DNA of 50,949 nt, from contig JBOGUF010000210.1 in the NCBI GenBank assembly GCA_050696075.1, forward strand, positions 1 through 50,949, given 5' to 3'. This DNA comes from JBOGUF01 sp050696075. GTDB lineage: Bacteria > Chloroflexota > Chloroflexia > Thermomicrobiales > UBA6265. Below the pieces are notes generated by a model. It did no database searches, had not been told where the DNA came from, and saw nothing but the letters and a program-made list of their open reading frames with translations. Shown one piece after another: positions 38,601 through 46,725 of the stretch. Made by a program: the position numbers and the translations under genes. The stretch's first letter is position 1, and every line of letters starts with the position of its first letter.

Positions 38601-39926
38601 ATGCCTGCGACAATTATCATGGGTGGCCAATGGGGCGACGAAGGCAAGGGCAAACTGACCGATGCCCTGGCGGCGAAAGCGCATCTCGTGGTCCGTGCCA
38701 ACGGCGGGAGCAACGCCGGTCACACCATCGAGACGCCCGCCGGCGTCTTCAAGATGCACCTTATTCCCTCGGGCATCCTCTACTCCGATTGCACCTGCGT
38801 CGTCGGCGCCGGCGTTGTCGTCGATCCGCTCGCCCTTGTTCGCGAAATGGACGAACTGCAATCGCGCGGCATCTCCCTTCGGAACCTCACTATCTCCGAC
38901 CGGGCGCATGTCGTTCTCCCCTTCCACCCGCTGCTTGACGGCCTCGAAGAAGATCAACGGGAGGACGAGCTCATCGGCACCACCCGCACCGGCAACGGTC
39001 CGGCCTATGCCGACAAAGCTGCGCGCCGCGGCATTCGCATTGTCGATCTCATCGATGTTGATGGCCTCGAACATAAGATCGCCCGCGCCGTCAACGAAAA
39101 GAACCAGATCATCGGTGCCGTCTATGGTCAGCCGCTCCTGGATGCGGGCGAGGTCTACATGCATCTCGCTGAGGCGGGGCGTCGCCTGCGTGAGCACGTC
39201 GTGCCGGCCGAAGTGATCGTCCAGGACGCCCTGGCAGACGGCAAGCAGGTGCTGGTCGAGTGCGCCCAAGGGGCGATGCTCGACGTCGATTACGGCTCCT
39301 ACCCCTACGTCACCTCCTCCTCACCCACCGCTGCCGGGGCGTGCCAGGGCGCGGGCATCGCGCCAACTCAGGTGACGCGCGTCCTTGCCGTCTTCAAGGC
39401 CTACAGCACCCGCGTCGGCAGCGGCCCGCTCCCCACCGAGTTGCACGACACCACCGGCCAGATCATCCGCGACCGCGGCCGCGAGTACGGCACGACGACC
39501 GGTCGGCCACGACGGACCGGTTGGTTCGACGCGGTCGCCGCCCGCCACGTCACCCGCATGAACGGCGTATCCGAGATTGCCTTGACGCTGCTCGACGTCC
39601 TCGACGCTTTCGAGTCGATCGACATTTGCACCGGCTACCGCTTGGGCGACAGGGTTATCCGGCACATGCCCGCGCGGGCCGATCTCCTCCGCGCCATCGA
39701 ACCGGTCTATACCAGCGTCTCCGGCTGGCAAGAAGAGACGACCGGCGCGCGGATCGCGACCGAACTCCCAGCTGGAGCGCGGCGGTACGTCGCCATGCTG
39801 GAACAACTCGTCGGCGCCCCGATCACCATGGCCGGCGTTGGCCCAGCTCGCGAACAACTCGTGCCGCTGGACGCCGGCGCGTCGTTCATGCCAGCCGAAC
39901 CCGAGGTCGTTTCGCCTATTGCCTGA
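38601..39926 (+). CDS. purA: Adenylosuccinate synthetase
   Basis: First committed step from IMP to AMP: IMP, aspartate and GTP give adenylosuccinate. Signatures are GGQWGDEGKGKLTDALA (GTP loop and catalytic Asp), RANGGSNAGHTI, GTTRTGNGPAYADKAAR, ECAQGAMLDVDYGSYPYVTSS, YSTRVGSGPLPTEL and TTGRPRRTGWFD. At 441 residues it is full length. ATG 38601 follows AAGGA. A TATAGT at 38543-38548 may be its -10. fabZ follows 47 bases on. Confidence 0.97.
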   Translation: MPATIIMGGQWGDEGKGKLTDALAAKAHLVVRANGGSNAGHTIETPAGVFKMHLIPSGILYSDCTCVVGAGVVVDPLALVREMDELQSRGISLRNLTISDRAHVVLPFHPLLDGLEEDQREDELIGTTRTGNGPAYADKAARRGIRIVDLIDVDGLEHKIARAVNEKNQIIGAVYGQPLLDAGEVYMHLAEAGRRLREHVVPAEVIVQDALADGKQVLVECAQGAMLDVDYGSYPYVTSSSPTAAGACQGAGIAPTQVTRVLAVFKAYSTRVGSGPLPTELHDTTGQIIRDRGREYGTTTGRPRRTGWFDAVAARHVTRMNGVSEIALTLLDVLDAFESIDICTGYRLGDRVIRHMPARADLLRAIEPVYTSVSGWQEETTGARIATELPAGARRYVAMLEQLVGAPITMAGVGPAREQLVPLDAGASFMPAEPEVVSPIA

Positions 39927-39973
39927 CAATTCGATACCCGCCGAGCATTCCCACGCCCACGGAAGGAGCCACG

Positions 39974-40438
39974 ATGCCGGAACAGGAGCACGCGACGGTC
40001 CTCGATGCGGTCGAGCTTCAACGCATCCTCCCGCATCGCTATCCGTTTTTGCTAGTCGACCGCGTTGTCGAACTCGAGCCGGGAAAGCGCGCCGTCGGCA
40101 TCAAGAACGTCACCATGGGAGACGGTTTCTTCCAAGGGCACTTTCCCGACTACCCCGTGATGCCTGGCGTCTTGATCGTCGAAGCGATTGCCCAAGTCGG
40201 CGCCGTCGCCATCCTGATGACCGACGAGTTTCGTGGCAAGATGGTCTTCTTCGCCGGCATCGACAACGTCCGCTTCAAACGGCAAGTCAAGCCGGGCGAC
40301 ACCCTGCGCCTCGAAGTCCAAATGGGTCAGATTCGGCGCAGCGTCGGCATCGGATCGGGCACCGCGATGGTGAACGGCGAGTTGGCCTGCAAGGCGGACC
40401 TCATGTTCGCCGTGGCGCCGTCGCCGACCGGCCAGTAG
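39974..40438 (+). CDS. fabZ: 3-hydroxyacyl-ACP dehydratase FabZ
   Basis: Dehydrates 3-hydroxyacyl-ACP in type II fatty acid elongation. The hot-dog fold signatures are LPHRYPFLLVDRVVELEPG, the catalytic GHFPDYPVMPGVLIVEAIAQ (His about 56, Glu about 70) and RFKRQVKPGDTL. At 154 residues it is typical. GGAAGGAG precedes ATG 39974. It stands apart from other fab genes and is followed at nine bases by a glycosyltransferase, suggesting a small envelope-related unit. Confidence 0.95.
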   Translation: MPEQEHATVLDAVELQRILPHRYPFLLVDRVVELEPGKRAVGIKNVTMGDGFFQGHFPDYPVMPGVLIVEAIAQVGAVAILMTDEFRGKMVFFAGIDNVRFKRQVKPGDTLRLEVQMGQIRRSVGIGSGTAMVNGELACKADLMFAVAPSPTGQ

Positions 40439-40447
40439 CCGCGCAAC

Positions 40448-41551
40448 GTGTCGAACGCTCGCATCATCGGCATCGACGCCAGCCGCCACAGCTTCGGCCA
40501 ACGCACCGGCACGGAAACCTACACGTACCACCTGATTAATGCGCTTGCCGGTAGCAATTCCGGCGACGAGTTTCGTCTGTACCTGAACGCGACGACATCG
40601 CCCCCCGATCTGCCTCCGCTTGGAGAGGCGATCGCAATGCCTTTTCCGCGCTTCTGGACGCACGCGCGCCTGTCGTGGGAGATGCTGCGGCGACCACCTG
40701 GCGTCCTCTTTGTCCCGGCCCATGTCGTACCCCTCATACACCCCCGGTCGGTCGTCACGATCCACGACGTTGGCTACCTCCACGAGCCTGACGCCCATCC
40801 GCCGGCCCAGCGTCGCGCGCTCGACTGGACGACGCGCTGGAGCTGCCGTGCCGCGCGACGGGTAATTGCCATCTCGGAATCGACGAAACGCGATCTAGTT
40901 ACGCACTACCGCGTTCCAACCGAGCGGATCACGGTCATTCCGCACGGAGTGAAGCTGATGGCCGCAACTCCCGACGACGTCGCCCGTGTCCGCGCCCTTT
41001 ACGACCTCCCACCCCGCTTCGTCCTCTCCGTTGGCACCATCCAACCGCGAAAGAATCTCGGGCGACTCGCGCGGGCGGTATCAGAACTCGCCCAGGTAGG
41101 TCAGACCCACCATCTCGTCGTCGTCGGCAAGCGCGGCTGGCTCGCCGACGTGGTCGAAACGGAGATCGCACAGAGCGGTGCAGCAGACCGCATTAGGCTC
41201 CTGGGATATGTCGCGGACACCGACCTCGCCGCCTTCTACTCCGCTGCCGTTGCCGTCTGCTTCCCCTCCCTCTTCGAGGGCTTCGGTCTCCCCGCGCTCG
41301 AAGCGATGGCCGCCGGCTGTCCCGTCATCGCCTCCAATCGAGGCGCTCTCCCTGAGGTCACCGCCGATGCCGCCGAAATCGTCGACCCACTCGACGTCGA
41401 GTCAATTGCGGCCGGCCTAACTCGCGTGCTGACCGACGACACCCACCGCTCCATGCTCATCGATCGCGGACGACTTCGAGCGGCGTTGTTCACCTGGGAG
41501 CGCACCGCTCAACAGACGCTCGACGTTCTGCGGGCGGTCCGCGACGAGTAG
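40448..41551 (+). CDS. Family 4 (GT-B) glycosyltransferase
   Basis: A 367-residue retaining glycosyltransferase of the GT4 group. The N-terminal acceptor domain has IGIDASRHSFGQRTGTETYTYHLI and SVVTIHDVGYL. The C-terminal donor domain has FVLSVGTIQPRKNLGRLARA, IRLLGYVADTDLAAFYSAA and the E-x7-E signature in PSLFEGFGLPALEAMAAG. It lacks membrane helices and should act on the cytoplasmic face, for example on a lipid or glycan precursor. GTG 40448 has only a weak ribosome site; coupling to fabZ nine bases upstream may help. Confidence 0.9.
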   Translation: MSNARIIGIDASRHSFGQRTGTETYTYHLINALAGSNSGDEFRLYLNATTSPPDLPPLGEAIAMPFPRFWTHARLSWEMLRRPPGVLFVPAHVVPLIHPRSVVTIHDVGYLHEPDAHPPAQRRALDWTTRWSCRAARRVIAISESTKRDLVTHYRVPTERITVIPHGVKLMAATPDDVARVRALYDLPPRFVLSVGTIQPRKNLGRLARAVSELAQVGQTHHLVVVGKRGWLADVVETEIAQSGAADRIRLLGYVADTDLAAFYSAAVAVCFPSLFEGFGLPALEAMAAGCPVIASNRGALPEVTADAAEIVDPLDVESIAAGLTRVLTDDTHRSMLIDRGRLRAALFTWERTAQQTLDVLRAVRDE

Positions 41552-41589
41552 CGACGTGTTCCTTTCTTCGGTGTAGCATGTATCACTTA

Positions 41590-41617
41590 TTGCGCCACCA
41601 TCGGCGCGGGGCATAAT
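41590..41617 (+). promoter_or_regulatory. Promoter of the PspA/SPFH locus
   Basis: TTGCGC (41590-41595) and CATAAT (41612-41617) are 16 bases apart in the 120-base gap after the glycosyltransferase. The predicted start near 41624 leaves a 48-base leader. The hexamers are imperfect. Confidence 0.5.
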
Positions 41618-41671
41618 AGGCAGCGCACCTACCGGTTTTCCGTCAATGTGGCGGGACCAAGGCGAAGAGGA

Positions 41672-42205
41672 ATGCAAGCATCTGGTCGAGTAGTCGGTAT
41701 CATCCTGATCTGCGTCGGTGCTCTCCTCGGCATCGCCATTTCCGCCTGGCTGTTGCTCGGCATCGGCGAAGGCAACCTTGAGGGCAGCGGCGCCGTTTTC
41801 GGATTTGTCCTGCTCTTTGGATTTCTTGTCTTGCCCCTGCTTGGCGCGGGGGTCTATCTCCTCATCCGTGGTCGTGCTGAAGCAGCGTCGATTGAGCGGG
41901 TGCAAGAGCAGCGCCGGCTCCTCGATATCGTCAAAACGCGCGGTCAAGTGGCGATCAGCGATCTCGTTCTGGAAATGAAATCGACCCGCGACCGCATTCA
42001 GAGCGATCTCTACGACCTCGTTGGGCGCGGCCTCTTTAGCGGCTACGTCGACTGGAACAAGGGCATCCTCTATTCGGTCGAGGCATCGCAGCTTCAGGAT
42101 CGGCAACACTGCCCAAACTGTGGGGGGGAGGTCGAACTCGCGGGCAAGGGCCTGATCAAGTGCCCATACTGCGGTGCGGAGATTTTCCTGAGCGGACAAC
42201 CGTAG
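41672..42205 (+). CDS. Membrane protein with winged-helix-like and zinc-ribbon domains
   Basis: A 177-residue protein. Two membrane helices occupy about 7-30 and 42-66 (VVGIILICVGALLGIAISAWLL, FVLLFGFLVLPLLGAGVYLL). The cytoplasmic tail has a helical, winged-helix-like stretch (about 80-130, LLDIVKTRGQVAISDLVLEM) and a C-terminal zinc ribbon with CPNCGG and CPYCGA. It resembles the zinc-ribbon membrane proteins that accompany PspA in other bacteria (YdjG in the B. subtilis ydjFGHI operon is a comparable neighbour). ATG 41672 is preferred over GTG 41648. It leads the locus with 29 bases to the next gene. Confidence 0.75.
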   Translation: MQASGRVVGIILICVGALLGIAISAWLLLGIGEGNLEGSGAVFGFVLLFGFLVLPLLGAGVYLLIRGRAEAASIERVQEQRRLLDIVKTRGQVAISDLVLEMKSTRDRIQSDLYDLVGRGLFSGYVDWNKGILYSVEASQLQDRQHCPNCGGEVELAGKGLIKCPYCGAEIFLSGQP

Positions 42206-42234
42206 TGGTTCGCTTCGAGGAAGGGAAGGTGGAT

Positions 42235-43245
42235 ATGGACTTCGCCGAACGGGCCGAACGCACCTCGCGCAGCATCCTCGACGCCGTTCCCGGCTACACA
42301 GGTTACCGGCGCAAGGAGGATCGGCGCGACGCCGATCGCCGTCTCCGGGACGAGCTCGTTCTAAAGTTTGGAGCCCAAGCCGACCGCGTCGAACGGGTCG
42401 CTCGCGACCTCGCCGATCAGCGCCGCCTGCGCGACGTTGGTCCGGCCGATGAGCTCGCGCGCGCCATCCGCCATCTGATCGACCGTATCTCGACGGCGAC
42501 CTACGGATACGGCGGTTTGTTCGGCGACCGCGACGTCGACGAGCGTGCCCTTGAGCAGATCCGCCAGTTCGACGTATCGCTCCTCTCGGGCATCGAGGAA
42601 CTCGATCAACCAATCGCCGCCCTGGAAACGGCCTACGCGGAAGGTTCCGACCTGGCCACGCCAGCGAGAGCCGGAGCCAACGCCGTGCGCGAACTGCTGG
42701 CCCGCTTCGATCTTCGTGGCCAGGTCGTCGAGTCGGCAGAGCCCGCACCCGAAGAAAGTGTGCTCAAGCACCTCCGGCCCGTGCCGGTCGTCGAGACGCC
42801 CGCTGCCTTCAACCTGCACGATCGCGACGCCATCGCGATCTTGGGCGACAACTACGTGGTCGATGCGCGAATCGACGTTCAAGCCGTACCCGACTCCTTT
42901 CGACTCTTTCGCGTGAGCGAAGAAGAGAAAGCCTGGCTCTTCGTGCCACGATCCGTCGGGCAGAGCTTCGCGCTGCTCCACGAATCAACCGACGGCGACG
43001 ACGAAACCGAGATTGACGGCGTTGCGTATACCGTCAATTCGTCCGGCTCCGGGACTGGCGACGTCATCGGCGCCAGTGGGCGCTCCGGCGCCGAGCAGGT
43101 CGCCTACCGGCTTTTGGTAGGGACTCACGACCCGACCTCCCGCGCGGTTGTCTTGACCTGGTCGAACGAGCGCCAAACCTTTGCAGGGAAGGAATCCCAT
43201 TCCAAGGACGTGGAAATGTACGGCTCCCGAATCTCCGCCGGCTGA
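42235..43245 (+). CDS. PspA-locus protein of unknown function
   Basis: A 336-residue soluble protein I cannot assign to a named family. The N-terminal half (about 1-170) is charged and helical, with PGYTGYRRKEDRRDADRRLR near the start and a YGYGGLFGDRDVD turn. After an acidic linker (about 175-190) the C-terminal half looks beta-rich (IAILGDNYVVDARIDV, KAWLFVPRS, TEIDGVAYTV, YRLLVGTHDPTSRAVVLTW). There is no signal peptide or membrane segment. AAGGGAAGG stands before ATG 42235. Its place between the zinc-ribbon membrane protein and PspA implies a part in the same membrane-stress machinery. Confidence 0.75.
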   Translation: MDFAERAERTSRSILDAVPGYTGYRRKEDRRDADRRLRDELVLKFGAQADRVERVARDLADQRRLRDVGPADELARAIRHLIDRISTATYGYGGLFGDRDVDERALEQIRQFDVSLLSGIEELDQPIAALETAYAEGSDLATPARAGANAVRELLARFDLRGQVVESAEPAPEESVLKHLRPVPVVETPAAFNLHDRDAIAILGDNYVVDARIDVQAVPDSFRLFRVSEEEKAWLFVPRSVGQSFALLHESTDGDDETEIDGVAYTVNSSGSGTGDVIGASGRSGAEQVAYRLLVGTHDPTSRAVVLTWSNERQTFAGKESHSKDVEMYGSRISAG

Positions 43246-43331
43246 CCGTCGCGGCGGAGCGCGTAGCATGACCGTGCGCCGTTAAATGGGCCGGTCGATT
43301 GTTCGATGTACACACCAGGAGGGTAGAAATC

Positions 43332-44063
43332 GTGGGAATCATGGATCGCCTCTCAACGTTGATCCGCGCGAATGTCAACGACCTGCTCGACCGAGCCGAA
43401 GATCCGGAGAAGATGCTCGACCAGATCCTGCGCGACATGCAGTCAAACATCACGACGGCACGGGCGCAGGTCGCGTCGATGATCGCCCAAGAAAAAGAGC
43501 TGGAAGCCGATCACGACGAGACCCAGCGCCTTGCCCTCGAGTGGGGCACCAAGGCCAAGCGCGCCGTCGATGCCAGCAAGGACGATCTCGCCCGTGAGGC
43601 CCTACGTCGCAAGCGCGACAACGACGAAAACTCTCGCGTCTACAGTCAGCAACTGACGATCCAGAAGCAGGCCGTGACGAAGCTCAAAGACCAGTTGCGC
43701 CAGCTCGAAGCCAAGTATCAATCGACGCTCAGCCAGCGGGATACGCTGCTGGCCCGCCAACGCCGCGCGAAAGCACAGGCACGCGTCGCCGAGACCCTCA
43801 CCTCCTTCTCCCCAATGGATCCGACGGCCGACCTGGAACGCATGGAGCGGAAGATCCGCTCGGGCGAGGCCAAGGCCGCGGCCATGATCGAAATGGGCGA
43901 CGAGTCGTTCGACACTCGGTTCGCCGAGCTCGACTACGACATCGACATCGAGGCCGAGCTTGCCGCGTTGAAAGGCGAGCCGCTCCCGGCCGGTGCGCTC
44001 TCCGAGGGCTCATCCGAGCCGACCGAGGAGACCACCGTCGGCCAATCCACTCAACCGAACTAG
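43332..44063 (+). CDS. pspA: PspA/IM30 (ESCRT-III-like) membrane-stress protein
   Basis: A 243-residue peripheral membrane protein that assembles on damaged membrane. An amphipathic N terminus (IMDRLSTLIRANVNDLLDRAEDPEKMLDQI) precedes a long coiled coil (about 30-190) rich in Gln, Lys and Glu, as in PspA and Vipp1. The C-terminal tail is acidic and disordered. GTG 43332 has AGGAGG nine bases upstream; ATG 43341 in the same frame is the alternative. A hairpin separates it from the SPFH gene. Confidence 0.93.
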   Translation: MGIMDRLSTLIRANVNDLLDRAEDPEKMLDQILRDMQSNITTARAQVASMIAQEKELEADHDETQRLALEWGTKAKRAVDASKDDLAREALRRKRDNDENSRVYSQQLTIQKQAVTKLKDQLRQLEAKYQSTLSQRDTLLARQRRAKAQARVAETLTSFSPMDPTADLERMERKIRSGEAKAAAMIEMGDESFDTRFAELDYDIDIEAELAALKGEPLPAGALSEGSSEPTEETTVGQSTQPN

Positions 44064-44081
44064 GAGAGCGTCCGGAAGTGG

Positions 44082-44106
44082 CGGTGCCGCCTTGACGGCG
44101 GCACCG
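44082..44106 (+). other. 10-bp perfect hairpin between pspA and the SPFH gene
   Basis: CGGTGCCGCC (44082-44091) pairs with GGCGGCACCG (44097-44106) around a TTGAC loop. It lies 18 bases after the pspA stop. No U-run follows, so it may protect the upstream mRNA or lower expression of the downstream gene rather than stop transcription outright. Confidence 0.6.
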
Positions 44107-44135
44107 TCCAACTTTCCTCGGGAAGGGAAGGCGCG

Positions 44136-45188
44136 ATGGCTATCCTCGACATCATCGAGCATCCGGACGAATACGCCGACGAGATCGTCCACCGCGTGCC
44201 GCAAAGCGGTTCAGGGGAGTTTCGGCTCGGGTCACAGCTCATCGTGCGCGAGTCGCAACGGGCCGTCTTCTTCCGCGATGGCAAAGCGCTCGACGTCTTC
44301 GGTCCTGGCCGGCACACGATTTCGACGAACAGCATCCCGTTGCTCACCTCGCTGATCAACCTTCCATTCGGCGGCGATTCGCCGTTCACGGCCGAGGCCT
44401 ACTTCGTCTCGATGCGGGAGTTAACCGACATGAAGTGGGGCACGGCTCAGCCCCTCACTTTTCGAGACACCGAGCTCGGCATGGTCCGCCTGCGTGCCTA
44501 CGGCACCTATTCGATGCGGATCGACGACCCTCAGCTCTTTGTCAATCAGATCGTCGGCAGCCGGGGCGCGTACAGTACCGGTGCGATCGACGACTTCCTG
44601 AAGAGCATCGTTATCGGTGAGTTCAACGATCTTCTAGGAGCGACCCACACGTCTTTACTCGACATTCAGGGCATGACCAGAGAGCTTGCCGACACCGTTC
44701 GCAACGCACTTGGCGATGACTTCCAGCGCCTCGGCCTCCGGCTCACCACCTTCCAGATATCGGCAATCACGCCGCCGGAAGAGGTCCAAGAGCGGATTGA
44801 CGAGCGATCGGGCATGGCCGCGGTTGGCGACATGGGCGCCTACATGCAGTTCAAGACAGCCCAGGCGATCGGCGACGCCGCGCAGAACCCTGGGGGGGCG
44901 GGCGACATCGCGGCCACCGGCGCCGGACTCGGTGCCGGTATGGCGATGGGCCAGGCCATGGCCCAATCGGTCCGCGATGCCGGGAGCCAGTCGCAAAGCG
45001 CGCCGACACCCAAGACGGCGACAGTCACCTGTCCTGATTGTCAGGCAACCGTCGCCGCGGGCGCCAAGTTCTGTCCAAATTGTGGCAAGCCGATGGCCGG
45101 CCCGATTGCCTGCCCCAAGTGCGGCCACGCCAACCAGCCGGGCGCAAAGTTCTGCACGAACTGCGGCAACGCGCTCGGTACGGCCTAG
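44136..45188 (+). CDS. SPFH-domain protein with C-terminal double zinc ribbon (YdjI-like)
   Basis: A 350-residue protein. The SPFH (band 7/flotillin-like) domain spans about 15-230: SQLIVRESQRAVFFRDGKALDV, GPGRHTISTNSIPLLTSL, RLRAYGTYSMRIDDPQLFV and RLGLRLTTFQISAITPPEEV. A Gly/Ala-rich linker follows (about 255-290), then two zinc ribbons: CPDC/CPNC and CPKC/CTNC. This matches YdjI of B. subtilis, which works beside the PspA-like YdjF at the membrane. No membrane helix is seen, so binding must be through partners. GGGAAGGGAAGG precedes ATG 44136. Confidence 0.9.
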   Translation: MAILDIIEHPDEYADEIVHRVPQSGSGEFRLGSQLIVRESQRAVFFRDGKALDVFGPGRHTISTNSIPLLTSLINLPFGGDSPFTAEAYFVSMRELTDMKWGTAQPLTFRDTELGMVRLRAYGTYSMRIDDPQLFVNQIVGSRGAYSTGAIDDFLKSIVIGEFNDLLGATHTSLLDIQGMTRELADTVRNALGDDFQRLGLRLTTFQISAITPPEEVQERIDERSGMAAVGDMGAYMQFKTAQAIGDAAQNPGGAGDIAATGAGLGAGMAMGQAMAQSVRDAGSQSQSAPTPKTATVTCPDCQATVAAGAKFCPNCGKPMAGPIACPKCGHANQPGAKFCTNCGNALGTA

Positions 45189-45313
45189 GTGGCGCGCGGG
45201 TAGCTATGCGGTACCGCCATCGGGCGGTAGACTTCTTGCGGCCGTCCAATCCCACGGACGTTCGGCCCACCGCCGGTAGATCGCGCCCCACCACGGGGAA
45301 GGAGCGAGAGCGC

Positions 45314-46504
45314 ATGGTTTCCGCGAATGGCTCGTCCAAGTCCGCACCCAAGAACAGCGCCGCCGAACGGAACGCTAAGGTCCGCGTCGCTATCATCGGC
45401 GTCGGCAATTGCGCATCGTCGCTCGTCCAGGGCGTCGAATACTACCAGCATGCCCCCGCCGATCAGTTCGTCCCTGGCCTGATGCACGTCGATCTCGGCG
45501 GCTATCACATCGGCGACGTCGAGTTCAGCGCCGCCTTCGACATCGACGAAACCAAGGTCGGCAAGGACTTGAGCGAGGCAATCTTCGCCGGACCAAACAA
45601 CACCATCAAATTCGCCGACGTCCCGAAGCTCGGCGTCAAGGTCGAGCGCGGTATGACCCACGACGGACTCGGCAAGTACCTTTCCGAGGTCATCACCAAA
45701 GCCCCCGGCCCGACCGCCGACATCGTCAAGATCTTGCAGGCGACCAAGACCGACGTGGTCGTCTCCTACTTGCCAGTCGGCTCCGAGATGGCCACCAAGT
45801 GGTACGTCGAGCAGATCCTGGATGCCGGCTGCGCCTTTATCAACTGCATCCCCGTCTTCATCGCCCGCGAGCCCTATTGGCAGAAGCGATTCGAAGAGAA
45901 GCGCTTGCCGATCATTGGTGACGACATCAAGAGCCAGGTCGGCGCGACGATCACACACCGCGTCCTCACTCGACTCTTCGCCGACCGCGGCGTCCGCATC
46001 GACCGCACCTATCAACTCAACTTCGGCGGCAACACCGACTTCCTCAACATGCTCGAGCGCGAGCGGCTCGATTCGAAGAAGATCTCAAAGACGAACGCCG
46101 TCACCTCCCAACTTGGCGTACCGCTGCCGGAACGCGACGTCCACGTCGGTCCCTCCGACTACGTGCCGTGGCTTGAGGATCGGAAGTGGTGCCACATCCG
46201 GATGGAGGGCACGACCTTTGGCGACGTGCCGCTCAACATGGAGCTCAAGCTCGAGGTCTGGGATTCACCGAACTCCGCCGGCGTCGTCATCGACGCCATC
46301 CGGTGCGCCAAACTCGCCTTGGACAACAGCGTGGGCGGGGCGCTCTTCGCGCCGTCTGCCTACTTCATGAAGTCCCCGCCAGAGCAGTATCACGACGACG
46401 TCGCACGTGATCGCGTCGAGGAGTTCATCCAGGTCTACGGCAAGAAGAGCACCGTCATAGCGCCCGAAACCGTTCCCCTCGGCGACGCCGCCGAAACGGA
46501 ATAG
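45314..46504 (+). CDS. ino1: Inositol-3-phosphate synthase (actinobacterial/archaeal type)
   Basis: Converts glucose-6-phosphate to 1L-myo-inositol-3-phosphate with tightly bound NAD. The Rossmann start is VRVAIIGVGNCASSLVQGVEYY. Further signatures are GLMHVDLGGYHIGDVEF, SYLPVGSEMATKWY, PVFIAREPYW, GDDIKSQVGATITHRVL, LNFGGNTDFLNM and SKKISKTNAVTSQL. At 396 residues it is the short type found in Actinobacteria and Archaea. GGAAGGAG precedes ATG 45314. The product feeds phosphatidylinositol or soluble inositol solutes. Its place after the PspA/SPFH genes and before a mannosyltransferase-like gene hints at inositol lipids; that is inference. Confidence 0.94.
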   Translation: MVSANGSSKSAPKNSAAERNAKVRVAIIGVGNCASSLVQGVEYYQHAPADQFVPGLMHVDLGGYHIGDVEFSAAFDIDETKVGKDLSEAIFAGPNNTIKFADVPKLGVKVERGMTHDGLGKYLSEVITKAPGPTADIVKILQATKTDVVVSYLPVGSEMATKWYVEQILDAGCAFINCIPVFIAREPYWQKRFEEKRLPIIGDDIKSQVGATITHRVLTRLFADRGVRIDRTYQLNFGGNTDFLNMLERERLDSKKISKTNAVTSQLGVPLPERDVHVGPSDYVPWLEDRKWCHIRMEGTTFGDVPLNMELKLEVWDSPNSAGVVIDAIRCAKLALDNSVGGALFAPSAYFMKSPPEQYHDDVARDRVEEFIQVYGKKSTVIAPETVPLGDAAETE

Positions 46505-46538
46505 CAGCCCGAAGCGTCACGAATTGCGAGTCGCTCGC

Positions 46539-46573
46539 ACGGCCGGCGATCACTGAGACGCCGGCCGTATGAG
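46539..46573 (+). terminator. Intrinsic terminator after ino1
   Basis: ACGGCCGGCG (46539-46548) pairs with CGCCGGCCGT (46559-46568) around a ten-base loop; TTTTT follows after five bases. It closes the unit that begins near 41624. Confidence 0.8.
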
Positions 46574-46677
46574 TTTTTGGCGCGCCTGGGCACCGATCCT
46601 GCGACGGGCCATTTTGACCGCCTGCCGCGATGAGCGGCGGCGCACGACGAGGACCATCTGTCCTGGCGCCCGCGCCC

Positions 46678-46683
46678 CATAAT
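46678..46683 (+). promoter_or_regulatory. -10 element before the mannosyltransferase-like gene
   Basis: CATAAT lies about 43 bases before the GTG start; no convincing -35 is seen. The same hexamer serves at 41612. It supports GTG 46726 over ATG 46630 as the gene start. Confidence 0.4.
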
Positions 46684-46725
46684 CCCGCGACAACGACGTC
46701 GCCATTCCAACGAGAGAGACATGCC

